Both the position numbers and the translations under genes were made by a program. Shown piece after piece: positions 44,061-55,000 of a stretch of DNA of 64,000 nt. Every line of letters starts with the position of its first letter. Position 1 is the first letter of the stretch. The notes beneath the pieces were generated by a model, which made no database searches, had not been told where the DNA came from, and saw only the letters and a program-made list of their open reading frames with translations. The DNA is from Ceratopteris richardii (taxonomy: Eukaryota; Streptophyta; Polypodiopsida; Polypodiales; Pteridaceae), in assembly GCA_020310875.1 (NCBI GenBank), contig CM035423.1, positions 115,085,917 through 115,149,916 of the forward strand, in the 5' to 3' direction.

Positions 44061-45110
44061 TGTCAGAGTGCAAGGGATTTTTACCTTTCTAAGGTGTTGT
44101 ATGATATCCGATGTTTGGACAGATGGGTTCAGTTCTTTTTTCTCATTGAGGGAACGCAGTATAATTCTGAATTATGTTTGTACTCTCCTGTGTAATTTGG
44201 CAAAACCTTTACACTATCATTTTCTTCGTTACTTTGATCAATTGGTATTATTTCTTCTAAATTCAGTTCACGTATGGAGTCTTCAATTTCACCTTCTGCT
44301 TCTAGCTCCTCAAAGGGTGGTTCTATTCCTTCCACTTTCTTCCATCGGTCTTCTTGGACTCTTACCCACAAATCTTTAGGCCATTCCCCTTCTACTTCGG
44401 GAACAATGGATCCTTCCCTTTTATCCTCACAATAATTTCCATTATGTGTCTTACCTGTTTCGGGTTTCTCGGGTTCCTTAGGGATGACACACTCTTGGTA
44501 TTCTCTTTCGCGAATTCGTGAATTGGGTAATTGAAGAACAGGTTTTTCTAAGGTCTGTTGAGCCACTTCAATTAATTTTTTGCATATCTCCAACCTTTCC
44601 TTCTCTAGGTCACCTCTAGGATATTCTCTTTCATGTTGTTCGATGGTAGGTCCTGCTCTTATTCGTGCCTTGTACGCCTGAATCCACATGGCTAATTCTT
44701 CAGGCATGGGATCTGCTAAAACTGATCCTACCTCTTTTTTTTTTTTACTTTCCTTTCCGATTTTCTTCTTCCTCTTCTTGTTTCTCTTTTAGATTTTGTT
44801 CGCTCTTCTCATTTTCCTTCTTTTGTAGCAATTTCTTTTCCTTTATCCTATCTCTACGGTTCTTCCATCTCTGTGTTCGTTTTCTTACAACACTTTTCTC
44901 AGGCTCTTCCGAGTCTTCAACTAGGTGAGGTGTAGGTATGTTCATTTCTCTGTCACCTTGATCATTTTCCTCACTTTTGTATGGGGTCTCTCTAGCTTTG
45001 GCTCTAGTTATTGCTTTCAATGGTACAGTGTACTCCTTATCGCTTCCTGATGATTCTATCACTTCTATCACGTTAATCTGCATGTTAGAGTTAACTTTGT
45101 TGGGGTTCTT
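44061..45110 (-). pseudogene. Gy-C Gag-to-protease linker
   Basis: After the third zinc knuckle: NVIEVIESSGSDKEYTVPLKAITRAKA, a strongly basic coiled-coil-like stretch with RKRTQRWKNRRDRIKEKK and EQNLKEKQEEEEE (45083-44745), then RIRAGPTIEQHEREYPRGDLEKERLE and KKLIEVAQQTLEKP. The acidic region with LPNYTGEYKHNSELYCVPS follows (44707-44129). Equivalent segments are found in Gy-B, Gy-D and Gy-E, so it is part of the family protein, of unknown role. Confidence 0.75.
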
Positions 45111-47582
45111 GGGGCAATCTCTGAAAAGGTGTTCTTTACCACAATCACTACAGTATCCTTCCCAGACTCACTGTGGTGGTGGTGGTTTTGGTAGTGTACA
45201 TTCTCTGATATAATGATCACCTCCGCATCTATAACATGGTCCTCTAGGTACAGGCGGTCTGTTCATAGTTCGAGGGGGTATGGATGCCCTAGGGGCTGTG
45301 TACATCAATGACACATAATCCTGCTCATATCCGTAGGAACTATCCAGCACTTCCATGCCATAGGCATATGGTTCGTACATTTGTCCATATTCTATCATGG
45401 AGCTCTCATAAGTGGGATATTTTCCTTGGCTATGGTCATAGAATGAATCATATGGTTCATTACTAGTCAATGGTGTGGCTGGGACTATTGCTCTCTCTAA
45501 TTTTTCTTCAGGTTGAGCTATTTTCACTGAGACAACATTCTGAGGATGGGGCGGTTGTTGTCCTAACACTGGTTGTGGTTGATTGTACCCTTGATAAGCA
45601 TATGGTCGTGGTACAGGTGCCTGATGCTGATAGGTGGGATATCTAAAGGCTTCACCTCCTTGGTCTCTTTGAGGGTATCCGTAAGGTCTCATGACAGGTT
45701 GTGCAGGTCTTGATTGCCTATTGTAAGGACAATTTTCTGCGCTGTGATTTGTGTATTTTTGTTCTATGCTGCAATATTGTAGAGGGCCTGGAACGGGTGG
45801 TCTATTGTAAGCATAGGTAGGTGGTGGGACTATTCCCCTAGTGCACAAATGAGAAGGATGATCACCTCCACAATGCATACATCTTCTAAGCATGGGCACT
45901 CGCATTGGGTTGTTGGGGTAGTTCCTCTGTCCTTGAACGTTCAACTTCTTTGCTACTAAGTCAGCTATTTCCTCTACATTGTTCTTAGGGTTTGATGTGC
46001 TGCTAGCTGAATCTTCACTTTTGGTACTACCTTGAGGTATTTTCAGATCCTCTGCTAGATTGTCTTCTAAGTCAATACATTCCTTCATGCATTCTTGCAA
46101 GGATTGAACTCTCTTCACGTACACCAGAGATCTTAATGATCGATTCAATAATCCTTCCAAAAATAATGACACCATTTTGTTTTGGGTGGGTCTCTCTTCC
46201 ACTGGGCATCTATCCACATATTGCTTGAATCTTCTTGCTGCCAATCTCACTAATTCCGTAGGAGCTTGCTTAAAGCTATGGATTAATGATGACGAGTTTT
46301 TTTAAATTCTAGACTTAGTGAATTCCTCAATCATTTCTTGATAGACTTGTTCCATATTTTGAAAATTGTTAGGATCTAATGGCTGGAACGAAGCTAAAGT
46401 TGTGTCTGTAAAAGTTAGACCAAAAGACTCATATTGGATCAAAAAATGTTCTACTTGTTCCGCTTTGATTACTTGCTTAAATTCAGCTATATGATTGTAA
46501 GGTTCACTAGAGCCATCATAGTGATTTCTCATGCATTTGGCCACTTGAATTGGCCTTAATCTTCTTCATCCTTCAGGCGGTCTAGGCATCACAGGGAAAA
46601 CTGGTCTTCCAATGGGTATACCAGGTCCTCTTGCTACAGGTGGTCTAACTGGGATAGGAATTCCATTTCTTGGATCCACAGGTGGCTGAGGTCGATAATT
46701 AGGGTTATTTGCAGGCATAGCAAACTGCACATGTGGTCTAACCGGGATTTGAGTTTGTTGTGTTTGTCCTAACTATTGAAATGAATTATTCTGAGAGGTT
46801 CCATGTGGGTTTTGTGAAGTAGTGGCTTGATCCCTCGGGGGAAACACTGGAATGTTCTGATATTTCAACCCAGCTCTCTCTGAATCTGTTAGGGGCCAAT
46901 ACCTTCTCTGGTTTTTGTCCAAATACGTGATGATGGTGGGGAAGTCAGGATCTTGTAACTCATAGACAGTAACTGGATTAGGGGCTGCTTCCCATATTGA
47001 AGAATGGGCTCTAAGGAGATGCTCCATTCCATTGATCAAATACACATCCATTAAGGAGTCGTCTTGGGGCACCAAGTCTCCTCTCCAAACCCTAATGACA
47101 GTAGATCTCCCTCTAGGTGTGGTCACTTGCACCTCATTCCCGTCTTCATTAAGGTTATGAGCAGTGTTTTCTTCCCCAAGTTCATTGATGTTTTCCGGAT
47201 GTTCTGTAACAACATACTGGATATCTCTTTTATCCATATAAAATCCTCTTGAATACTTAACTGCTGGCCTAGGCACTATGTAAGTATCTTAAGCTTTCTT
47301 CAGTCTGGCCACTGATCAGTTTAGACCATCTAGGTAGACAGGTATCTCATGTTGATTGGTGGTCACATATTCTAAAGATGTCCGATATTCTCCCTCAATA
47401 ATGGACATCATGCCAATCATTGGTACAGTGTTTTGCATATCCTCTGAAGCCATAGGAATTTTATCTTCTGACTCACTAGAGGTTTCAAAATAATGTGAAC
47501 GGCTACTTGGCTCGGCTACACTTCCTACAGAAGAGATCACACTTCTTTGGCTTCCTAGGGTTCTCCCAGATCTTAGGTTCAT
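45111..47582 (-). pseudogene. gag: Gy-C gag
   Basis: Starts MNLRSGRTLGS (47582). N-terminal region to YLDGLN, then a TGA (47316-47318) and in-frame continuation. Capsid-like region: AKCMRNHYDGSSEPYNHIAEFKQ, EQVEHFLIQYESFGLTF, then ELVRLAARRFKQYVDRC and SLRSLVYVKRVQSLQECMK (46250 on, open to 45168). Zinc knuckles: CMHCGGDHPSHLC, CYRCGGDHYIREC, CSDCGKEHLFRDC, all with CX2CX3HX4C. A CX8HX4C motif, CSIEQKYTNHSAENC, lies between knuckles 1 and 2, followed by a Tyr/Pro/Gln-rich low-complexity stretch. Four breaks are seen. Confidence 0.9.
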
Positions 47583-47684
47583 TCACTTTAAAGTTTTATT
47601 CAACCTCCAACTTCTAGAGTTCTTCACTAAAGGTCAGAATTCTAGAAAAATTTGGCTGGGAAAGGACTGACTATGAAATCTCAA

Positions 47685-48200
47685 GTCACGATACTTGGCC
47701 CAAAAAGTTCACGATACTCGACCTTTCGACAAGACAATACATGATACTTGGATGAGACGATACACGATATTTGAGCAACACGATACTCGATACTCCAAAA
47801 AACACGATACTCGATATACGATACTTGATCACACAATTCTTGAGATAGCACGATACACGATACTTGTGAAGTATCACGATCGGGCAATCACGATACTTGA
47901 TACTCCAAAAACGCGATACTCGATACACGATACTTGTGAAGTATCACGATCGGGCAATCACGATACTCGATACTCCAAAAACGCGATACTCGATACACGA
48001 TACTTGTGAAGTATCACAATCGGGCAATCACGATACTCGATACTCCAAAAATGCGATTTTGATACACGATACTTGTGAAGTATCGCGATCGAGCAATCAC
48101 GATACTCGATACTTGTGAAGTATCCCGTACTCAACCACAGGAGATCACGATACTTGTCAAGTATCGTGATACTCGACCGCGAGAGAACACGATACTTGAC
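47685..48200 (-). repeat. Leader repeat array of Gy-C, with 70-bp higher-order unit
   Basis: On the plus strand the words CACGATACTCGATAC and GATACTTGTGAAGTATC recur. From 47871 to about 48080 a 70-bp unit (start GTATCACGATCGGGCAATCA) repeats at 47871, 47941, 48011 and 48080. Each unit carries the inverted repeat GATACTT-GTG-AAGTATC. It is in the leader directly before the gag start at 47582. Confidence 0.93.
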
Positions 48201-48825
48201 ACTTTTCAACTTTTTGCAAGTGTTTTTTTGGATTTTAATGTCATACACATGTGCCTAGAGTGCATCTACCCTCCCCTTTTAGCCTGAATCAGAAAATTAC
48301 TTCTTCTCTACCCTCGGTATGTCCTTCACGATACTTCACGCAGATCGTTTTTTTTTTAATGCTTAATTTATGTGATAAGGATGAGAGAATGACATAGGTG
48401 CTTACCTTAGGTACTCTCCCTCAACCCTTTAACCACACTGACTTGCTCTGCGCAGCTCAAACAGCCCGGAATTTAGCTCACGATACTCGACAGTCGCCTC
48501 TCACGATACTTGTTCAAAAGACAAGTGACTTACAAAATGACATTTTTGGCTTTTATACTTTTGAATTTTCCTACTCACTGAAAAAAAACAACAAGACAAA
48601 GACTGAAAGTTACTCTAATTACTTAACCTACTCCCTTACTCCTCCTACTCTATTCACTCCACTCACTTCCCTAGACTAATAACTCACTACACACACTTCA
48701 AGAGTGAGAAGTAGTAAGTGCGAATGAAAGTGACTTACCAAAGAAGAGAAAATCACTACTCCTCCTCTCGCTTCCATGCAAAAAGCTACTTACCATCACA
48801 CGAATGCCTCAGTTTGATTCGACAC
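48201..48825 (-). other. Gy-C leader between PBS and array; candidate splice donor
   Basis: No gene is seen. On the minus strand TCTTCTTTGGTAAGTCAC (GTAAGT at 48738-48733) sits about 90 bases after the PBS. This is a strong match to the plant 5' splice consensus and the position of a retroviral major splice donor. Paired with the acceptor at 38482 it could give an ORF3 mRNA. Single CGATACTTG words also occur outside the main array (48330, 48480-48510). Confidence 0.5.
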
Positions 48826-48843
48826 TCCCCGGCAACGGTGCCA
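48826..48843 (-). other. Gy-C primer binding site (tRNA-Asp)
   Basis: On the minus strand TGGCACCGTTGCCGGGGA, seven bases from the LTR end. It differs by one base from the complement of the 3' end of plant tRNA-Asp as I recall it (TGGCGCCGTTGCCGGGGA), the primer site known from Athila-type elements. Confidence 0.88.
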
Positions 48844-48850
48844 AAAAACG

Positions 48851-49742
48851 TGTGTACATAAGAACCAACTTAGGGACTTGTGGAGAAAGAGACTATACCT
48901 CAATCCCCCTCAAGTGCATATAGTGGGGATTCACGCTTTATTTATCAATCCGATGAGTATCAAAACCTAGCCGAGTGTATGAAGACATGCATTCAAATGA
49001 CGATCAATGCAAATGAGTTACTCAAAGAGTGTAAACAAGGCAAAGAATAATCCAAACAAGCTTCAACTGTCAGTCATGGTGTCGCGATACTTGGTGCAAC
49101 AGCCAACAGTAAATTGAGCTTTCCTCTCAGCTCCAAACTCCAAATATAGTGAATAGCATATGCATTTTGAAGCTCTCGAGAAGACGCATCCAATGGCGTT
49201 ATTTTCACTCAATTCTGACACTTCTACTTCAAGTTATGAGCAAAATAATGAGTCGTGGTAATGACCTTCCTACACTTCAGCACTTCCTACACTTCACACA
49301 CACCTTAACCACAGCAAACAAACACTTTCATGGATAGACAACACTTCCTAACACTCTTTCCAAGCAACACACATGCACACAAGCTCATAAAGAAGATGAT
49401 ACAGAGAAGAGAAGACACAAATTCGAATTTCTGTGCTCTTGATTCTCACAATGGTCAAAAGTCTTTACAAAGAGTCACAAATTGACTTATATAGTTATGC
49501 CCTAAAAATGGTCCTTTCACACAAGAGACCGGCACTTTATTCACTAAAAGGATAATTTCCTACTAATTTACATGGGTAAGCTACTAATCTTCGGTGGGGA
49601 TGCATCTAGAGGACTCCTCTAGCACCTTTACAATGGAAAATATATTACAAGAATGGTTATACTACAAAAATAAGGTATCCAAATCGGAAAAATTTTGGGG
49701 GCCTTCTTTTTCTCTGCCTTGTGCTCTCTTTGCTCTACAACA
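48851..49742 (-). repeat. Gy-C 5' LTR
   Basis: On the minus strand from TGTTGTAGAGC (49742) to ...ATGTACACA (48851), 892 bp, TG...CA ends. It is homologous to the two Gy-B LTRs over its whole length. A TATA box on the minus strand is near 49487-49499 (AACTATATAAGTC). Confidence 0.92.
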
Positions 49743-49786
49743 CTATTGTTGTGGTTGTTGTTGTTGTTGTTGTTGCTATTGCTACG
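49743..49786 (+). repeat. GTT microsatellite flanking Gy-C
   Basis: About 12 imperfect GTT/TTG triplets directly after the Gy-C LTR end. Gy-C seems to have inserted at or next to a triplet repeat. Confidence 0.85.
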
Positions 49787-50939
49787 TACTACTCATGTCG
49801 TCTAAATCAAGAGGAAGTGTCACTTCAAATTACTTGAACAAGTTGATTCTGATTGTTGTTGTGTCGTATAGTCACTTTGCAAAATCTCCGGTCGTATGGT
49901 ATCAGTTAGTCGATCACACACGTCTAAATTCAATTGCCATTCATCATATTTCATGTCTGAGATGAACTTTTTGCCAGAACTTTCACCCACAAATGTACTA
50001 GTACCACCAAAATCAACACAAAAAATTGGGTTATCACCGGAATTCACCAAGCTATCACCAAAATCAGTGCCTACTCCACTAACCGCACTTTCAATAGATG
50101 GAATTGGTTGAAATTCTAGTATACTTTGTAATCCTGGAGCAAGAAAATACTGTGGTGCCACTCCACTAGTCCGAGTATCATGCTTTCCTTCAGACGATTG
50201 TCCTTTACCACTGCCACCAAAGGTGTTCCCAACGCGCTAGTAACTTTCCACGGATGCTAATCACTTTGGTACTTTGGATAAGATTCACCGGAATGTGTTA
50301 CAGGCATATATCATAATTTTTTTTCTTTCATACAACCTCAATCTGCCCTCAGACTGGCTATTCCACGCCCCATGGCCAGCACCAATGTTAACGGGTTACG
50401 GGAATAAATCCACTATTGGGTTCTTGGGATGGTCACGGGTCTGTATTACAGAGGCCCTATGTTTATTTTCCCAGAGATAACATTCACTATGCAGAGTTAT
50501 TCACCACTTTATTCTGACTATCCACCTGCAAACTTGTAAATAGTAATTTCATCACCAAACTTTTCATCATTCAGCAAAATATTTCACCGCAATAAAGTAT
50601 GTTATTCAATTACGCTGAATAACACGGATTCTTCACCACCAATTGACATGCAACCACAACTAAACTTATACCCTCATCAATCAAAGTATTACACAGATAA
50701 GATCACAGGAATAACTTAATACTCAAAACACTAAAAGATCAATACACCAGGATAAGCAAAAACTTGCACAGATTTTTAGTGCATTTTCATCATTTTCATA
50801 CCATCTTTCATGCATTATTGTGCGAGGAGGAGTTAGGAAGTGCAAGAGAGTGCAAGCGCTGTGTTCTTTCATGATTTTTTGCACATACGGAGCTCACCAT
50901 TACTCGGCGCTCAGAAATTCGAAGTTCCCGCCAAAAAAC
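49787..50939. other. Unexplained spacer between Gy-C and Gy-E
   Basis: The minus strand is open from about 50217 to 49820, with a Gly/Ser-rich start (NTFGGSGKGQSSEGKH) followed by YFLAPGLQSILEFQPIPS and LNLDVCDRLTDTI. I do not recognise it and find no homology in the window. At about 50381 the plus strand reads GCACCAATGTTAACGGGTTACGGG, which looks like a PBS/LTR-end junction of a minus-strand retroelement, but no second LTR is seen. A perfect 9-bp inverted repeat (TGTTATTCA at 50600-50608, TGAATAACA at 50616-50624) lies to the right. No Gy-E 5' LTR or PBS was found. Confidence 0.4.
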
Positions 50940-51815
50940 ATGATTCTGTGATGAAAATCGCGATTTTGTGAAAATTCAAATTTTTTTTGAAAATCGCGAT
51001 TCTCTGTTTCCCGCCTAAAAACCTTTTGAAAAGAACACGATTTTGTGGTCATTCTCAGAATCGCGATTCTGTGGTTGTGCTCAAAATCGCGATTCTCATA
51101 AATCACAATTTTCAGCCAAAAAAACACGATTCTAAGAAAACACGATTCTGTGGTTGTGCTCAAAATCGCGATTCTCTAAATTTTTGGAAACCACGATTCT
51201 CTCAGACAAAATCACGATTCTCTAGAACACGATTCTCTAGAACACGATTCTCAAAAACATGATTTTGTGAAAACACGATTCTGTGAACCACGATTCTGTG
51301 AAAACACGATTCTCTGCTCAAAATTGCGATTCTCAAAAACACGATTCTTTGCTCAAAATCACGATTCTCACGAATCACGATTTTCAGCAAAAACACGATT
51401 TTTTGAAAAGGCGATTCTGTGAAAACACGATTCTCTGCTCAAAATCGCGATTCTCAAAAACACGATTCTTTGCTCAAAATCGCGATTCTCACCAATCACG
51501 ATTTTGAGCAAAAACACGATTTTGTGAAAAGGTGATTCTGTGAAAACACCATTCTCTGCTCAAAATCGCGATTCTCAAAAACACGATTCTCTGCTCAAAA
51601 TCACGATTCTCACAAATCACGATTTTCAGCCAAAAACACGATTTTGTGAAAACACGATTCTCAAGGTACAAAATTGCGATTCTCTGAAAGTTCACAAAAT
51701 CGTGATTCTCTAGAGATTTACAGCATCGCGATTCTCTTGAAGTTCACAAAATCGCGATTCTCTTGATTTCACAAAATCGCGTTTCTCTTGATTTCACAAA
51801 ATCGTGATTTTTTCT
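50940..51815 (+). repeat. Leader repeat array of Gy-E (CACGATTCTC type), 121-bp higher-order unit
   Basis: About 60 copies of CACGATTCT or the palindromic AATCGCGATTCTC fill the region upstream of the Gy-E gag (52081). A 121-bp higher-order unit (start TCTCTGCTCAAAAT) repeats at 51311, 51432 and 51553. The core differs by one base from the CGATACT core of the other copies. Position and composition match, but the repeat words were clearly amplified separately. Confidence 0.93.
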
Positions 51816-52080
51816 AGAAGGTCCTGTTTGCCTGTTTTGACCCCCAGGAGCCTGATTTGACATAACTTTTCATTCAAAGTCCATTTTTTGAGCTCTATAG
51901 CTCGTTGGAAAGCTCGTTTCGAATCCTACACGGCCTCAACTGTTTTTTATAAGAATAATGCGTTGATTTTCAGATAGACTAATTTGAAGTTGACCCTTAG
52001 GTGGGACTAGGGAATCAAGGGGGCTCCAAAGGATTTTTGAACCATACCAAGGGGAAATTTTGGACTCTTAGCCAAAGCTT
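51816..52080 (+). other. Gy-E leader between array and gag
   Basis: No gene is seen. It has no obvious similarity to the corresponding leader of Gy-B or Gy-C. The last bases before the gag ATG, GCCAAAGCTT, carry no notable signal. Confidence 0.5.
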
Positions 52081-55000
52081 ATGAACCTGAGATCTGGTAG
52101 ACACCTAGGCAAGGATAGACAAAGCATTAGATCTTCTCAGTCTAGTGTCAACCATACAACTAAGTCTTGGGCACAACAACTAAGTGGTTGTCTTTACGTA
52201 CTAAACTCTGACACAAGTGACCCAGAAATGTCTTTTAGCATGGGGAAACCAGCAGGTGGGTCAGGAAGTGCCCATCTACAAACACCAGAAGGTCCCTATA
52301 AGACACAATTGGAATATATTCGGACCAACCGATTAGGTGCTCGCATCTATGAGGATGGCCTGAGGTGATCAGTGGTCCAACTCAAAAATCCAGATCAACC
52401 CTTTGGACTTGAACAGCCGGTGGTCAAGTTCGAAGAGGGTTCATACATTGATAAGGAAGGAACCATGTATGTGGTCACCAACCTACCAGATAGGACCGAT
52501 GAGTTTGGAAATGTCATTCATGAGAATGAGATAGGAGACCTAGAACAAGGAAATGTAGGACAAGGACCCAAGACTCCTAGAGGTAAGTCAGTTCTGACCA
52601 GAGTGATCACACCAGATTGGATCCCTCAAGACAACAAAAGCATAGAACTATTCTTGAATAGAGAAACAGGGGAAGCCTTTTGGAGATTCAAGCCAGATCA
52701 ACCTAGCCAATTGGGCATAGTCATCATCTACGAGTTCAAGGACCCAGAGATACCAGGAAAAGTTGTCTACTTGGATAACACATCAGAGAAAGTGTTCTTG
52801 GTAACAGAACATGATAGACATGCATATACTTGGAAGAGTGAATTGATTTTCCCTCCATCAAGATCCAATGTTTCCCATGGCCTCCAAGGAGTAGGATCAT
52901 CCCAAGCTCATGAAGCCCAGAGAGAAAGAAATAGAAAGAGGCCTGAGGTAAGTTTTGCACACCCTGTGGGCAGGAATAGATCGGGAGTTGAAAATGAAAG
53001 ACTTGAAAGAGAGAGACATCAAGCACATAGGCAACAAAGAGATGAACATGATTTTCCATTGCCTAGACCCCGAGAGCACACAAGAACCCTTAGACCCACT
53101 CAAGTGATCAAGGCAATGAAGAATTATTTTGACGGGTCAGGAGATCCTTATGATCATGTGGCTGAGTTCAAACAAGTGTTAAGAGCTGAACAGGTTGAGG
53201 ATTTGTTCACCCAGTACGAGGCATTTGGTTTGACTCTTAAGGGCATTGCCTTAGCTTGGTTTCAACCACTGAGTAGTCGCAACTATCGCGACATAGGTCA
53301 GCTGCTAGACGAATTCATTATAGAATTTTCCAAGAGTGGTATCAGGCATAACACATCATCTTTAATCCACAGTTTCAAGCAGACACCCCAAGAAATAGTA
53401 CGACTAGCAGGTAGAAGGTTCAGACAATACCTAGAAAGATGCCCTGCTCCAGAGTTACCCACACCAGCCAAACAAGTGGCTTTGTTCTTAGATGGCTTAT
53501 TGAGCACAAAGTTGAGATCATATGTGTATCTGAAAGAGCCCAGATCCATAGAAGAGTGTGTGCGGACGTGCATTGACATAGAAGATAACTTGGGTGAGGA
53601 GTTAGGATTGTCCAAACTCTATAAGGATTCTGATAGTTCTACTAGTCATACTTCAAAAATCTCCACGGAAATAGATGAGATAGCTGAGCAAGTTGCCAAG
53701 AAGCTCGGTGTCCAAAATAGACAAACACAAAGAGTCACCTCATTGAACCGATGTTATACCTGCGGAGGCAACCACATGGCTAACGTATGTCCAATGCAAA
53801 ACCAAAACATTAGAGAAAGGAATACTCAATATCGCACTATTGAGAGAAAATACACAAACCACACGGCTCAAGATTGTCCCTACAATAGGCAGGCTGTTAG
53901 ACAAACTTATCAGCAACCTTACCAACAAGGTAGGTATCAGAACCAATACCAACAGCCATATTATCGACCACAACAGCAATATCAGGCACAATATAGGCCA
54001 CAACCAGTATTGGGAAACCAACCACCAGCTCCTTCCAACGTGATTCCAGTCAAGTATGCTGTGGGAGAGGAAAATCCAAATAGAGCATTGGTGCCACTAA
54101 CCCCACTGATCTCAGAGAATGACTCTCATGCTCATAGTTCAGACTACTCCCATGAAGGTAGTCCACATGCTTATTACACAGAGTCACCTGAACATAGTGA
54201 GATTTACTCGTATCAATATGAGGCACCACCTATGGAGCAAAATTGGGAGCCAGAATACTCCAATGTCATGTACACAAATCCTAACCCTAGGCCCCAATTG
54301 AGACAAATGAGACCACAAGCCCCTAGAGGATCTTGTTTCAGATGTCAAGGTGACCATTTCATTCGTGACTGTCCTCACCCACCACCTCCGAGTCAAGGTC
54401 AGGCTATCACAATACAAGCTTTTTGTCCTGAATGTGGCAAAGACCATCTTCCCAGAGATTGTCCAAGAAACCCCTCCAGTGCACCCAAGATTACACCCAT
54501 TAATGTGGTAGGCTTAGTGGCGGATTCAAGTTCAAGTAGCAGTAATGTGGCACCTATACAGGCAGTTACTAGGGCACAAGCATTAAAACAAGATAAACCA
54601 GCAGAACAATCGGAGTCGAGTGAATCAGGAGAGCCTAGTAAGAGGAAAACAAGAACATGGAAGGATACCAGAGAAAAGGCCAATCGTAAGTGGAATAAAA
54701 AGTTATTGGAACTAGAAGAAAGCTTGAAAGACGCAAAAACAAAAATAGAAGACATTGCATCTCAAAACCCCTCGCATGCTAAAACTCCATCCACTCCATC
54801 TCATCCCACCCCACCACCCATTGTAAATAGGGCACAACCAGGGTCTGTTCTTGCAGATCCAACCCCAGAAGGCTTGGACATGATGTTCAAGGCCTACCAG
54901 GCTCAACTTCAAGAAGGGCCTATAGCTGCAAACCTAGACAAGAGTTACCCTAGAGCGGACTTAGAGATTGAACGGATGAAAATGTGCATGAAAATGGTAG

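Larger units (their letters stand above)
36771..49742 (-). mobile_element. Gy-C: Ty3/gypsy element lacking its 3' end
   Basis: Sister of Gy-B, minus strand. The 5' LTR (48851-49742), PBS, leader array, gag, protease 1, RT (with internal deletion), RNase H, two zinc modules, integrase, protease 2, tail, hairpin, splice-acceptor-like site and part of ORF3 are present. The element is cut inside ORF3 at about 36770 by joining to Co-2. The 3' LTR and PPT are not in the window next to it. It gives the best-preserved protease 2 of the family. Confidence 0.88.

Noticed and set aside
47685-48200. CRISPR-like look of regularly spaced repeats
   Set aside because: Repeat words are very short and degenerate, spacers are not unique, no cas genes, and the context is a plant retrotransposon leader.
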